A program made the translations under genes and the position numbers. This document shows, piece after piece, positions 23,191 to 35,019 of a stretch of 64,000 nt of DNA. The DNA is from Trichostrongylus colubriformis (Eukaryota; Nematoda; Chromadorea; Rhabditida; Trichostrongylidae). Position 1 is the stretch's first letter. Each line of letters begins with the position of its first letter. The DNA is taken from contig OZ022260.1 in NCBI GenBank assembly GCA_963978905.1, positions 39,120,259 through 39,184,258 of the forward strand. The letters run 5' to 3'. A model generated the notes under the pieces. It did no database searches. It was not told where the DNA came from and saw only the letters and a program-made list of their open reading frames with translations.

Positions 23191-26100
23191 ATGGTCCTTA
23201 CAAGGATCCGATGGGCACCTTTGGAAAAGCCATGGGCAGATTTGATATCAAAATATTGCGTTTTTGTGGCCAGGTGAGCTTTATTCCATTCTTTGACCCT
23301 TTCTCTTTTTTGGTGCGATATTGTGTCATGCATAACGGCACTCTAAGTATTAGCAGTTTGACTTCACGTATTCACTGGTGCCACCGCTTTCTAAGAGATA
23401 CCAAACTGAAATTTTTTCTCTGAAGTTCTGACGATAATGGCCTTATTTGGTTATACCACACTACCCCGTAAGGAAGTGATTGGGTGAAAGATGCTTAGCA
23501 CGACCTGGATCGGTCGCACATGGTAGGCACAATCAGGCATCGCGCTGAAGAAGCCCTTTCAATCAAAGATGTCACCCCTCATTGAATCTATAACGATTAT
23601 ACGAGCTCCGCCCTAGCCTGTAATCTACATACATAATATTAATGACTGATGAAATAGCGGGTGTGTTTATCGTCGTAAAAGTGCAAAAAAATCATCTCTA
23701 AAATGGTCTTCCTGTCTAAAGGCGCTTGGCCATTCTTCTCATCGAACACTCTTCAGTCAATGGTTGATGACCATTGACGGTCACTTGACGTCTTCCTGAT
23801 GCCATCCACCAATTATATCGACTAGTGAGGCGTTGAAGACACAACAATTGCCTTTGATCCATTTCAAATGGCTGGCCGACTTTCCAGTGGTCGCTTCCGA
23901 ACGAAAGAGCTGGTTTCCGAATGGAAGTAAAAACTCTGTAGGAAAGCCAGAGCTAGAGCTTAGAGGATAGCAAGTGAACGTGCGAAGTCTGAGTGAGCTG
24001 CATTCACGTTTCTGTAATAAGCCGTACACTATCATTCCGCCTGAATTAGCCAACAGCTACAAAGGCAGTGATAGGGGTAATTCGGGCCGAATATGGAAGG
24101 ATCATTTAATGTAAAGTTCGAGGTGCCCAGTAGTACGGAAGTGAAGAAATAACCGAAAGAAATGGTCAAGAACCCGAGAAATATTACCCTTTTTCCACCG
24201 TTCATTCTCAAAAAGGGCGGGTCGGCCTTCAAAAAAAGGGGTGGGTTACCATAAAACAAATGTTGCCTGTTGAAGAAAACGGCTCTTATAAAGCCTGAAG
24301 GCACTCCTTCTCATCGTAAAATTCGCCACATATAGTATTTGCAGACCCTTAGCTTTCATTTGCGTCACCCACTTTAGGAGCTCCCATTACCCACATTACC
24401 CCTAAGACTGTCTTTAGCTGGTCACCCCGACCTTGTAGAAGTTGATTAAGACCAACTAGCATATTTGAAGAGCAATGAAATTGTACAAGAATTCAACTAG
24501 TGGCAAGTAAGATCGGAAAATTCCATAGGTTCCAAGCTTTCCCTTACAAACTTCCTGAGAAATTTGTATAAATTGGAATAATACTTTTTTTATTGAAAAA
24601 TAAATCAAACATACTTACTATGAAACTTTCAGGCATCCATGGCCATTCATAATCCTACCATGTCTGGTAACAATTGCACTTTCCACGGGTATTTTCCTCA
24701 ATTTTCAAATTGTTCGTGGTGTTCATTACCTCTATTCTCCGCTGGATGCCCGATGGAAAACCGAAGAGGCGGTTTTCGGTGACAATTGGGCTGCTGATGA
24801 TGAACATTTCTATCCAGGTAAGTGCAGAAGCGATGGCCCGACACCATTCCTCACCAATCGGACTTTTTCAGGAAAAGACGTTCTTCGACGACGAGGTCTC
24901 TATCTGATTGTGAAAGCCAACGATGATGGTAACGTGCTGAGACGAAAGCACGCAGAACAGTTCTTGCAGGTTCTTTTGATTCGAAAACACTTGGTATCAC
25001 ACCCAGGTACGCTAGAGTGGGGGTGGTATTTGCAGATGGGCCACGCCCCTTCCCACTAGGGCGAGTTATGGCGTTACACAGGGTTATTAGTTCCATAGTA
25101 GCCCAGCCCCACCCAGTGAGACGGACGTAGTTGACTTAAACTCTACAAGGGAAAGGTTGCCGATGAGTGGGTGATTGATAGTACTCCTTATTAAAGAGAT
25201 AATAGAGCCCATTTCGGAGCGCTTGATAGGGCGTGGCCTACGGACTTGGGTGAGAGTGTGTCAAACTCTCTCACCCCGCCACACACCCTTACTCTCGCCA
25301 CTCAGGTCACGCCCTATCTAGCGCTGTGAAATGGACTGTACATTGAAACTCATCTATTTTTTTAAACCAGACCGCTACAGCACATTCTTCATTTCAGCTT
25401 CTCAACTGGGTCACAACAACACAGTTTACCTCTTCAGAGGGGAAATCTTTCTCCTACAGAAACGTTTGCCTCCATTTTCAGGTATTACTAGAACTTTTAA
25501 CCTTTGAATTTGACAATCGATCAATATTTGTCCGCTCCTACTAGTTTCGCATTCATAAGAGAAATCGACCTCAGCTCCCTTGAACAAATGGGGTCATCCT
25601 ATTGCAGGCTGAGCAGCATTATAGGTGCCATAAAAGTGAGAAGGCTTAAAGAAGATTACGTAAAACAAAGGGTATATGCGTGAAGATTCACCCAGCTTAA
25701 TAGAATGATTCTCATGATGTCTCACTACTGCGAAATTTGGCAATTCGAGCAAGTGGCAATGAAGCGCTCGTAAAAAGGAATACAGGATAATAGGATGAAG
25801 AAATAAAATACTTGAATAAGCATTCCACAGTCACTAAGCAGACGTGAAAAGACTATTGAAGACTATAAAACTGAATTCAAAATAAATAAATTACCTTATT
25901 GGTCTAGCTTCTAATTTCCAGAACGAATGTTTTTCAAACACGCATGGACGTCTCATCGCCGATGTCTACGCAAAAGGCGATCAAGTAAGGCAACTGTTAC
26001 TTTTTTGGACGAGTTTTCCTTTTCTAATAAGTAATGTTCTTTCGTTCAAGGATCACTTCAATGTTACTTTTCCACTGTATTACACTCGCTTTGCTACTGA

Positions 26101-29100
26101 ACCTGTGGACGTAGCTCGAACGCTTGGTGGAGTAGTGCTGCATGGAAATAGAGTGAACTCGGCTCAAGCCTGGCTGGTACTTTTCCAGCTCAAGCATCAT
26201 GATCCACAAATGGAAAGGCTCAGCTCGTAAGGACCAGTTTTCATAGCCAAAACATTCTTAATAATTACAAGTACATGCGTTGAGTTGTGGGCAAAAACTT
26301 TTGTCTCGGACGGGACTCGAACCCACACTCCATGTTTTCCAAACTATGTGCTTCGGTCCCGTCCGAGACCAAGCTTTCACCCATAACTCAGTATACTCGT
26401 GACAATTTTCGCATCATGAGCTACGGCGAAAATCAGCACTATCAAAAATCAAAAACATAAAAATCAATTCTTGGTAATTTTTACACCCATCAATAAATCA
26501 ATTATATTTCACCTTAGCTATTTCATAGTATATTTATCTAATTTTGCTTATTCATCATTGCAATAAAGAAAATAACAAATTGTATGACCAAGCAGTATAA
26601 TGCACGTCAAAGCTGTAACATACCATAAACTCCCAGTAATATAGTAGACTGAAATTTCCAAAAAAAAAAAACGAAATCTTTCTAGAGATTTTGAGAACCT
26701 TGTGGTTCGCGCGATTGAGGCTAGACAGACACCAGGCCCACTTCTCAACATCTACTACTTCCACTCAGACACCTTCGATCAGGAATTAGCTAACGAAAAT
26801 CGACGGATCACTCCCATGTAAGAGGAATTATTTCCATGTATTATTTCATGAAGTTTTTTCCTTAATTTGATATATAAGACCTACAACAAGCGAAATGTCT
26901 ACCATTAACACGTTGGCGACATTGCGTCCCAATGCTGGGACGCATGTTTTCTGCCACGTGGGACAATGCGTCCCAATGGTGGGACGCAGCACAGAAAAGT
27001 CTTTTTTCAACTGATTTGAAATCCACAAATAATTAATTTTGATCAACATGCTCAAGGGTATCTAGGGTCAGAATGGTACACTTATATCTTTTCAACAAGT
27101 TTTTTTTTCATGCTTTTTATCATCATCCAGCACAGGTATGTTATCATCGCTGTCGATCAAAAGGTCGTTAAAACTAGCATTCAGCTCTGTGAAGCTGTCG
27201 CAGGAATCCATGGTCAGTTAGGAGATTTGTGGCCATTCAATTCCTAGTCAAGATATTTGTACTCGCGAGACGTCGATTTTTTTTAACATGCCCATCACCT
27301 GGTTTGAGCACTTCCCATCACTACCATGCAGTAATCCCTTATTCAAGTTTTCGAGGGGTGTCTAAAGTTTCGCAGCGCTCACTACTTTGTATTAGCGCTC
27401 AAGGTACGAGCGGAATTTAGCGGGTTTGGAAAGGTAATATCAAAAACCCCAATGCTGGGACACATTTCTCGGCATGGGCGAGCGCGCGATGTCCCACGTG
27501 GCAGACACGTGAAAAAACGCGCGGTCGCCAACGTGTTAAAACAAAAAATTCGCGTCGCGGCGTCGCAGGCGCGAGCTGGGGGTATCGTGTCTAGTTGGGT
27601 CCTAACGATGGCGTGTCGACGAATCACTTTTGGTATGATCGCGTAATCCTCAAGATTCTGGATATTGTCCACTGATTTACGGGAACGAGAGAGGAGTGAG
27701 ATAGTCGAAACACACTCAGAGACTCGTCCATTACAGTAACCTATGCCACTGTTTAGAGTTCAAGCGATCATTCACCTAATCGATACGTATCTTGAACTTT
27801 CCGCCTGAATCATGCGAGTCGCGCAAACCGAGCGATCCCCTGAATCGCGAAGTTCGAATCAAAGGATGGAGACTTTCGATGGGCGAGTAAAATCAGGCAG
27901 GCGGCGGAGCTGTGGCTAATAAACTTCGAGTAGAGCATGGGTTAAGCAGGATAAGAGATAGCGGGCATTCTGAAGGTCATCGACCGACAGGGCCACTACA
28001 GGCAAGAAATCTTACGGTAGCCCAAATGAGCATTGCTCTCCCTGATCATTCGATTGTAGAGCGCAGTTTGATAAATGTTTTTTCAGGTTCTCAATTACAT
28101 TCACAGTACTAATCCTTTTCTCAATACTCTGCACGTTCAATGTGAGATGGATTTCTCTACCATCAGGAATGTTCTCAGATTCACAACTGACTATACCTGT
28201 CGTAGATTGGGCAAGTGTTAAATTTTTGATATTTTACTGAATAGTTACAGTTTCAATTTCTCGGTCTCCTGGCCTTAAATCGTTATTTACTGACTGCTCA
28301 GTGTTGGATTCTGACAATACCTCTACAAGGGGTGCCAAAAAGTCTATCTGATTGCTTTCAGGTGCTGAGCAAGCCACTGATGGGTGTGATTGGAGTGGTA
28401 TCAGCATTGCTGGCGATTATCTCATCGACTGGACTGCTTCTGCTATTTGGAGTGACATTCGTCGATATGTGCACAGTGATGCCGTTTCTCAGCCTAAGTA
28501 ATGCCGCTTTTATACTCTGCGATGCCAGCGACAGGGCGCGGCTTCGTGTCTCTGCGTCTCCGCCTACACCACCCTGCATCGTTGTTTGCTTCGTCACTGC
28601 ACCTCCTCCGTGCCACTCTGCCTCGTAGCCTGTGAACGCAGCTACGCCCTGGCTGCGCAGAGTATGAACGCGGCCCAACGAATTACTTAAATTAGGTGTG
28701 ATCTTCTCGTTTCCGAGGAAATCATAGAGGTGTTTCAGTTCCAGTTTCGTTTCGATATATGAGAGCTCGATTTCAGAATAATGAGAGAAATTTGGTTTTT
28801 ATGAGAGATACTTACAACAACACAAATATGTAGAAGAATGAGTAATAAGAAGTAAATGATCACTAGACGGAAGGAAGCTGTGAATTGACCAATATCGAGC
28901 TTCCAGCATCCTATGTAAAGGCATTCTAGGGGCACGTCTCAGTACGGAGTTGGGTTTGGCACGGTGAGAGTCTCTCGATTACCTGGGATATCCCTGCATT
29001 CTCTATGTGTCCGAGCATTTTTTTTTCACGAGACTAGGGGCCCAGATTGACAGCCAAATTCCAACTACTGTACACAGGATACACGGTGTCTAATGCGCCC

Positions 29101-32100
29101 ACATGTTTGGGATTTGCCATGAATAAATTTGGTGCAAAGTACACAAATAAGGACATGCATAGCTCATACGCAACGCCCTTCCATTGAATAAAAAATCGGT
29201 CAGCATGGGTGACCTACATCCGCCATTACCTGAAGCAGCGTCATTTTTATTAGAGTGGTGGGCAAAGCAAGCGCGCTGAGTGCTCTTCCGTGGCAGCTGC
29301 CCTACTTGAACGCATTTTGCGTTGTGTGCGGAGTCGAAACGGCTCTATAGAAGTGATTCAGCGTACACGGTAATCCGTACAGACTCCGCCCAGCAGGTCA
29401 CATGTGCACACCGGCGTTCGGAACGAGAAATTTCAGTCCAGCATGGTAACGAGTTGGGACGCTAGAAACGGCAAAATGGCAAAAGGCATAGCTCTTCGCA
29501 ATAAAAATAATAGCTGAATCACACCCATTATTCTTCAACTACTGAGATCGGACCCAGGCGAGTATGAGCCACTAAACTTCTATTCTCTATTTAAGCTATC
29601 GGTATTGACGATTCGTTTCTTATGCTAGCCGCTTGGCATGAGACACCACGACATCTGACGGTCGAGGACAGAATAGGCTCATCAATGCGTCACGCGGCCG
29701 TCTCCATAAGCATTACTACACTGACCGACGCTCTCGCTTTCCTTATTGGAGCCATTGCACCTCTACCAGCGGTTAGTTTAATAAGGTCACTTTCTAACAA
29801 GATCTTACCGTAAACTATATGTGCATCGCGGTGTTAAAAATCAAAAAGGATAGTCAGTTCATTAGTTATGAAGAAAGCAAAGAAAATTCAAGAAGGGAAT
29901 CCTTACTATCCTGATCTTGTTTTATGTTAGAGTTCATACAGCGGGTAATCCCAAATGCCTTACATCGTTTGGTCCGATCGCAGGCGTGACCTCATTCGAT
30001 GGATGCAGCTCCCGTGAGGTGGACTTTACGCTACATTAACAGTCAGCGATGGGGAAGCATCGACGACGACTGCCGCATCGCGCACACAGCGTAGGTTGCG
30101 CGATCAGTGCACTAATTCTTAGTTGTTCGTCGGCTAATGCACTGAGTCATAGTTGATCACTAGATCGCGGCAGGGCGTGGCTGCGTGTCTTTGCGTCTCC
30201 GCCTAAGCCACCCTGCTTCGTTGTCTGCGGCGTCTCTGCATCTCTCCCGTGCCACGCAGCCACGCCTTGCCGGCGCTAAGTATGAACGCTGCCTTGCGGC
30301 CAACACTCAGAACCCTTTATGAAACATGAAACACTCAGAATATGCTCCGAAAATCACCGAGAGCTGATCATATGCGTTCATAAAATTATTTACTGGTTGT
30401 TACTTCTAGCGGACAGCGGTCTAAATTTTTTTTGTTCGGATTGACGCACTCTACGTTTTTAGGTCAAGTATTTCTGCTTCTACTCCTGCGCTGCGATCAT
30501 TTTCATATTTTTCTATTGCCTCACGATGTTCGTCGCCTGCCTGGCCTTACAAGGTCGACTGGAAGAGCGGAATGCAAATTCACTCCTTATGGGACCTGTA
30601 AAGGATTTGGCTCGTTTAGGTAATAATGGAATTGTTGCAACCGCTCTTTTAAAAAATACTATTATTTTTTTATGATGCTCACTTAGGTGCCACGTATCTT
30701 GAAGAAGCTTTACAAATTTCAGAGAAACTGTCGCTGAGTGACTTGGCTTTCCACATGGGTTCTTTCAAAGACGAGAAGCCTGAATACAATGTCGCAGCCG
30801 ATGAGAGTCCTAAGGACCTAGAAGCAAAAGTGGGTGCCGTGCTCATACTTTGCGGTGCCGACGGCAGGGCGTGGCTGCGTCTGCGCCTCCGCCCATGCCA
30901 CCCTGTCTCATTGCCTGTGTCGTCCATGCACCTACCCCGTGCCACTCTGCCTCGTTACCTGTGAACGCAGCCACGCCCTGCTGGCGCATAGTATGTACGC
31001 GGCCTGACTATAGCTGGAGCCAGGGGGTGGTGCGGGTGTGGAGCTTAGGAAACCAGCCTATAAAAGGTGCTGTTAGTCCCCAGCGCACCTTTTACTGGTG
31101 TTTCCATGTGATTCGCATCGGAAAGCCGATCGAGGCCTTTCGCCTTTCGATTACCCTTGAAAAATAATTCAAACGTCTCAAGATTAGCCACGATGTTTAG
31201 GACAGTCGCATGTGGTATCAGAAATTCTTTGAGGACTATTACGCTCCTTTTATTGCGAATCGATGGACCGTGCTTGTGGTTATTACGATGTTTGGCACAT
31301 ACGTGACGGCAGCTACCATAGGATCGCAGAGGGTTGTCGTAGGCTTTGATGTGAGATTTCAGAAATTTTCTCTATTTCATGGATTATTTGGAAATTTAAT
31401 ATGCAAAACTTGCCTAAAGTGAGTCGAAAAACTGAAACAGACCTAGATGAGAGTCGCAGAGATGGCGCATTCCAGGGACGTTTACATTGGCCACTTTTTA
31501 TTTTATGATTCGTCCAATGTACAATTGTAAATAGTCTAGCAGATATCCCTTTTCAGCTAATCAATATCGTATTGACCAACTCACGACCTCGTCATTTCCT
31601 TGAGATCCGTAAGCAGTACTTCCCAGAAGACATTACTCGAATGGACATTGCTGTGATGAAACCACCCCGAATGGCTATCGCCACCGAGCGGGAACCATTT
31701 ATGAGGCTTCTTGAGAAATTTGAGGTGCATTATTTTGTAAAGGCTTATATGAGTTGATTTACTGATTATTGAATTCAGAGCACAGCATGTTCGGCTGGTC
31801 GAAATAGCACCGATTTCTGGTATTTTGCATTCGAAAAATACATGGGAGAACTAGGTTTTGTGGATGCATGGAAAAACATCGTTGACGATGAAGAGGTGCG
31901 TCGTCCATATCGATCACTTTGAGGGGCACCTCCGCCAATATTGATTTCATTGATTTCCAGGGCTTCTCAGACAACTTGCGTGGATTTCTTATGGCCAACG
32001 ATAAATACTCTTATGATGTACTTCGATACGTGAATGGGACGCCGAAGGCTTTTCGATTTGCCACTCGATTACGGAATGTCGCCACTGATGAACTTATTGA

Positions 32101-34949
32101 TCGATGTGCGCAACTGATGAGGTGCAGTTACACTAACTTTTCGGAATATTCTGAAAAATCATGTATTTTCCAAAGACCACGCCCAATTAACTATACGTCT
32201 GCACACTCCACCCTCTTGGGTGTGTATACTTGTGTCAGAATTTCGCTTTGCGACGGTCTCCGCGCGACATTTGCGCGCGAGCTGACTGCTCTCGGAGAGA
32301 ATCACGTGCAATGCGTAAGGAGGATGGCTACCGTATCCACGCCTATTTTTACTCATTTCACCGCTACGTTGAGCATGTTTCCGAATTGTTTTCCGGTCGC
32401 CGCCCTTTTCATGCAATTACACGCGATTCCCACCGAGGCCAGTCAACTCGCGTGCGAACGTCACTCGCAGCTCGGCGTCGCGCGAAATTCTGACATAAGG
32501 GCACACACTCCACCGTTTTTGCCATGCCTTTGTAGAAATGTCCAATGACTCATTAATACATATCACCAAAATAAATAAAGAATAATAAATCAAAAGATTA
32601 GAAATAGACATGATAAACTTATTAAAACCATGAAATAAAAATAACTGGAACTCAGTAGTGCGCTTATCACAGAGTAGAGCTGTGCGATATGGACTTGCGA
32701 TATCGGTCAGTCAATGCCGACCATTTCCATACTACATAATTTCAATGCGCTATTCGCGCAGTACTGTGCGATAGCTCAACCGGTTAACATAATAAATCAA
32801 TAAGCAATCATTGTCAGGGTTCGGATATACTCGTGTTTCAGGAAGCTGTGTGACGATAATCCACAATATGCGCTGAGTACGTACACACCGTTATGGAATC
32901 TTGCTGATCAGTATGAAATCATGTGGCCACAGACACTTCAAGATTTGTATATATCGATTGGTGGGATCGTATCGATTGATCTGAACTCGCTATGGATGAC
33001 ACAAAGTGATTGTTGCAGCGGTGATGTTGGGCGTTGCGCTGTTGTTCATTCCACAACCACTATGTGCACCACTGGTCGGCCTGTCGATCGCATCTGTGGC
33101 GCTAGGTGTACTTGGCATCATGCCATTTTTGGGTGTAAATCTTGACGCAACATCGATGATCACGATAGCGATGAGTGTTGGATTTTCTGTTGGTTGGTGA
33201 ATTTTGTCTACTTCATTCTACTGGTTATGGGTTACACAATGCCAAAATCCGATTCCAAGTGAGTTGGGCGCCGAGCTTGTCACGGGCTCCGCTATCCAGT
33301 ATATAAAGTTATCAAATAAACTCAAAACCACAGCTGAAGTTAGCTTATATAGCGCTAGCGTTCGACGGCTATCTGGCAAATTAGACTCACCCCATATAAA
33401 ACAAGTTGTTTGCGCTCTTCTAAAGAAATCTTGCTTAGAAAAAGGAGGTTCTCTGTTACCCATATTTATGTTTTATTTGCCTAATGGAGGGCCCCATGCA
33501 AAGTTTCACGCGAAAAAAGTGGGAATCCGGTTAAGCTACAGCTCCTCAAAGTGGTGGCCAAAAAGGTGGGGCTTCAGAGTAAATGCCTCCTTGTCGTCCC
33601 TCGCGGTCGATGACGAGGAGTGAGACTGTTTAACTAAGATTCTGTTCCACTTCGTTTCCGAGGGTAAGACCATAGCGCATATTTCATTGGTGACTCCAGT
33701 GAGAAAGGGTGGGCGCCCATCAATGGAGGTTTGTCCGCACTTCTTCTAAGCGTTGACGAAGTCAATTTCAATGTCAGTCAATGTCAGTTTCCTCCAGCCG
33801 TTTGTCGGTTATTTTCAATTTCAGATTTTGCCGCCCATGTCTCGTACGCATTTATGACACAGAAAATTAGTGACTGTGACGAGAAGAAGTGAGTTTTGCA
33901 CCAGTTACCTTCACTGAAAGTGAAGAGCACGTTTTTTTAATGGGAACACCGTCAAGATGGATGAAAGCGCCGCACACTTTTCCGGAACCCACAAATCAAA
34001 TTTCTCGCATTATTGCTCAAACCAACCACCTCTTTTTCAAATGCGCTGGATCAATACCGTATGACCCGTTGAGAAAACACTGACATATTATCGGGTAAGC
34101 ATTGGTGGGCGTAAGGATCAGACCAACATTTAAAAAAATTCACTACAGCGAGTGAAATTCAAGTTCGTGGCGCTTCCAGAAATCTACTAAATGAAAAAAC
34201 CTCAATTTCCTTGTTTATACTGCAAAATTTCCACGCCATGCCCAGCGATGCAATCAATAATTGATTTCAGTGCACCATTTTCCCGTCTTCGGTCTACGCT
34301 TGGCACTGTGGGTTGGCCCATCACTCAGGCGTCAATGTCCGTTCTGCTGGGGATATCATCACTATCATTCGTTGACAGCTACGTTGTACAAACATGCTTC
34401 AAGACTGTCATACTAGTCATTACATTTGGTTAGTTTATTGGTTAGAAATGGTGGTATACTAGCAACGGGCGCCGTTGCAACCACACCGATCCACGGATCG
34501 CATCACAGTCCAACTTTCATTCTCGCTAGCTAGGCTTTTCATTATTCTGGGATCAATCATTAGTTCCAGATTCATGTGGAAGTTGAAAACAATAACTTGT
34601 ACTTCTTTGAAATTAACTGAATGGGCAAAATATGCATTCAAATGCAATCTACTCTGACTTAAGTTCTACGCGCGGCACACTTCAGCATAATTGATTGATC
34701 CAATAGCCTCACCAATTTTGCATATTATACTTTACTACTCCTACTTTACTATGTACTCCTTGTACTCTATACATCTGCATTCATTATAAACGAATATTTT
34801 TTTCAGGAACTATTCATGCCCTTGTATTTTTACCATTGGTGTTGATGTTCTCTCATAAGGTGCACCTGTGGTTAGCTGGAATATCACAACGACGACGGCC
34901 TTCTAACAAAATACGTCCACAGAAACAACTCGAGAATGGAAGCAAATGA
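23191..34949 (+). CDS. ptr-17: Patched-related (PTR family) membrane protein
   Basis: Complete 21-exon gene: 23191-23273, 24633-24817, 24872-24969, 25398-25481, 25922-25984, 26051-26226, 26686-26817, 28087-28216, 28362-28497, 29596-29771, 30463-30619, 30687-30829, 31201-31350, 31557-31724, 31779-31895, 31961-32121, 32842-32960, 33007-33192, 33825-33888, 34271-34428, 34807-34949. All phases agree; 942 residues, normal for the family. The N-terminus (LEKPWADLISKY, then ARHPWPF) leads into TM1. A large extracellular loop is followed by the sterol-sensing-type cluster of five TM segments at about 280-450, with the conserved GIDDSF. A second loop and second TM cluster (about 760-900) end in a basic tail. 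Nematode PTR proteins are RND-type transporters used in cuticle, moulting and epithelial functions. Some donors are weak (CAG|GTTCTT, AGT|GTTAAA). Assignment to ptr-17 rests on remembered gene order, not alignment. Confidence 0.93.
24125..24450. repeat. Dispersed repeat R3, copy 2
   Basis: Shares AAATGGTCAAGAACCCGAG, CCACCGTT and ACCCCTAAGACTGTCTTTA with 7970-8510. It lies in PTR intron 1. Confidence 0.55.
25205..25338. mobile_element. Fold-back MITE family F6, copy 1
   Basis: GCCCATTTCGGAGCGC..GATAGGGCGTGGCCT is mirrored by AGGTCACGCCCTATC..GCGCTGTGAAATGGAC. The second copy at 57188-57350 is in a zinc-finger-gene intron. It lies in PTR intron 3. Confidence 0.8.
26280..26391. mobile_element. 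Fold-back with tRNA-like B box (F10)
   Basis: The arms contain the perfect inverted repeat GTCTCGGACGGGAC / GTCCCGTCCGAGAC, extended outward by TTGAGTT.TGGG and CCATAACTCA. On the minus strand GGTTCGAGTCCCG is a consensus Pol III B box. The loop is short and a full tRNA cannot be folded. It lies in PTR intron 6. Confidence 0.65.
26909..27535 (-). mobile_element. piggyBac-like transposon remnant
   Basis: TTAA lies immediately outside both ends (26905-26908 and 27536-27539). The terminal repeats CACGTTGGCGAC and GTCGCCAACGTG are perfect, and subterminal TCTGCCACGTGGGACA is mirrored near the right end. Target TTAA with short TIRs plus subterminal inverted repeats is the piggyBac pattern. Inside, on the minus strand, a 39-codon frame (27211-27092) starts MDSCDSFTELNASF and continues with an acidic run (IDSDDN, LDDDKK), like the acidic N-terminus of piggyBac transposases. 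It stops early after an A-run. At 627 bp it lacks the DDD catalytic core. It lies in PTR intron 7. Confidence 0.72.
27690..27860. repeat. Dispersed repeat R4, copy in PTR intron 7
   Basis: Contains AATCGATACGTATCTTGAAC, GAATCATGCGAGTCGCGCAA and CCTGAATCGCGAAGTTCGAA, in the order seen at 57400-57540. Confidence 0.5.
28502..28674. mobile_element. Fold-back MITE family F4, starts 4 nt after PTR exon 9
   Basis: It begins GCCGCTTTTATACTCTGCG and ends GTATGAACGCGGC, with the inner blocks ACAGGGCG / CGCCCTGG and CCACCCTGC / GCCACTCTGCC typical of F4. The left end lies 5 bases past the exon 9 boundary (exon ends 28497, donor GTAAT). Confidence 0.75.
30166..30294. mobile_element. Fold-back MITE family F4, PTR intron 10 copy
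   Basis: GCGGCAGGGCGTGGCTGCGT opens the element and GCCACGCCTTGCCGGCGC..AAGTATGAACG closes it, in mirror arrangement. The internal text is shared with 28502 and 30836. Confidence 0.7.
30836..31004. mobile_element. Fold-back MITE family F4, starts 6 nt after PTR exon 12
   Basis: It begins GCCGTGCTCATACTTTGCGG and ends GCGCATAGTATGTACGCGGC. Exon 12 ends at 30829 and only GTGGGT separates the donor from the element. The remaining intron to 31200 is ordinary sequence. Confidence 0.78.
32219..32509. mobile_element. Fold-back element F9 in PTR intron 16
   Basis: TGTGTCAGAATTTCGC on the left is mirrored by GCGAAATTCTGACATAA on the right. Inner GCGCGAGCTGACTG and CACGTGCAATGC blocks mirror CCAGTCAACTCGCG and GCAATTACACG. 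About 290 bp; overlapping open frames on both strands (32230-32493 plus, 32159-32416 minus) are palindrome artefacts. Confidence 0.75.
33440..33670. repeat. Half copy of fold-back family F3
   Basis: TCTGTTACCCATATTTATGT, TTTGCCTAATG and ATCCGG..AAGCTACAG follow the left arm of F3. The right arm is missing. It lies in PTR intron 18. Confidence 0.6.
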
Positions 34950-35013
34950 AAACCACTTAAAAAGGCTTGTAGACGATTTCGCTATTTTCCGAAGTATTAA
35001 AGTGTATTTTTTT

Positions 35014-35019
35014 AATAAA
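35014..35019 (+). terminator. Polyadenylation signal of the PTR gene
   Basis: AATAAA 65 nt after the TGA stop, at a normal nematode 3' UTR distance. Confidence 0.7.

Noticed and set aside
23211..23423. ATG frame within PTR exon 1
   Set aside because: Does not join exon 2 in phase; the overlapping frame from 23191 does and matches PTR proteins.
26297..26370. tRNA gene on the minus strand
   Set aside because: A B box is present, but the arms form one continuous hairpin and no cloverleaf with an anticodon arm can be drawn.
27130..27420. Apparent extra PTR exon after exon 7
   Set aside because: This is minus-strand piggyBac-like coding sequence; exon 7 (AT) joins exon 8 at 28087 in phase with a continuous membrane segment.
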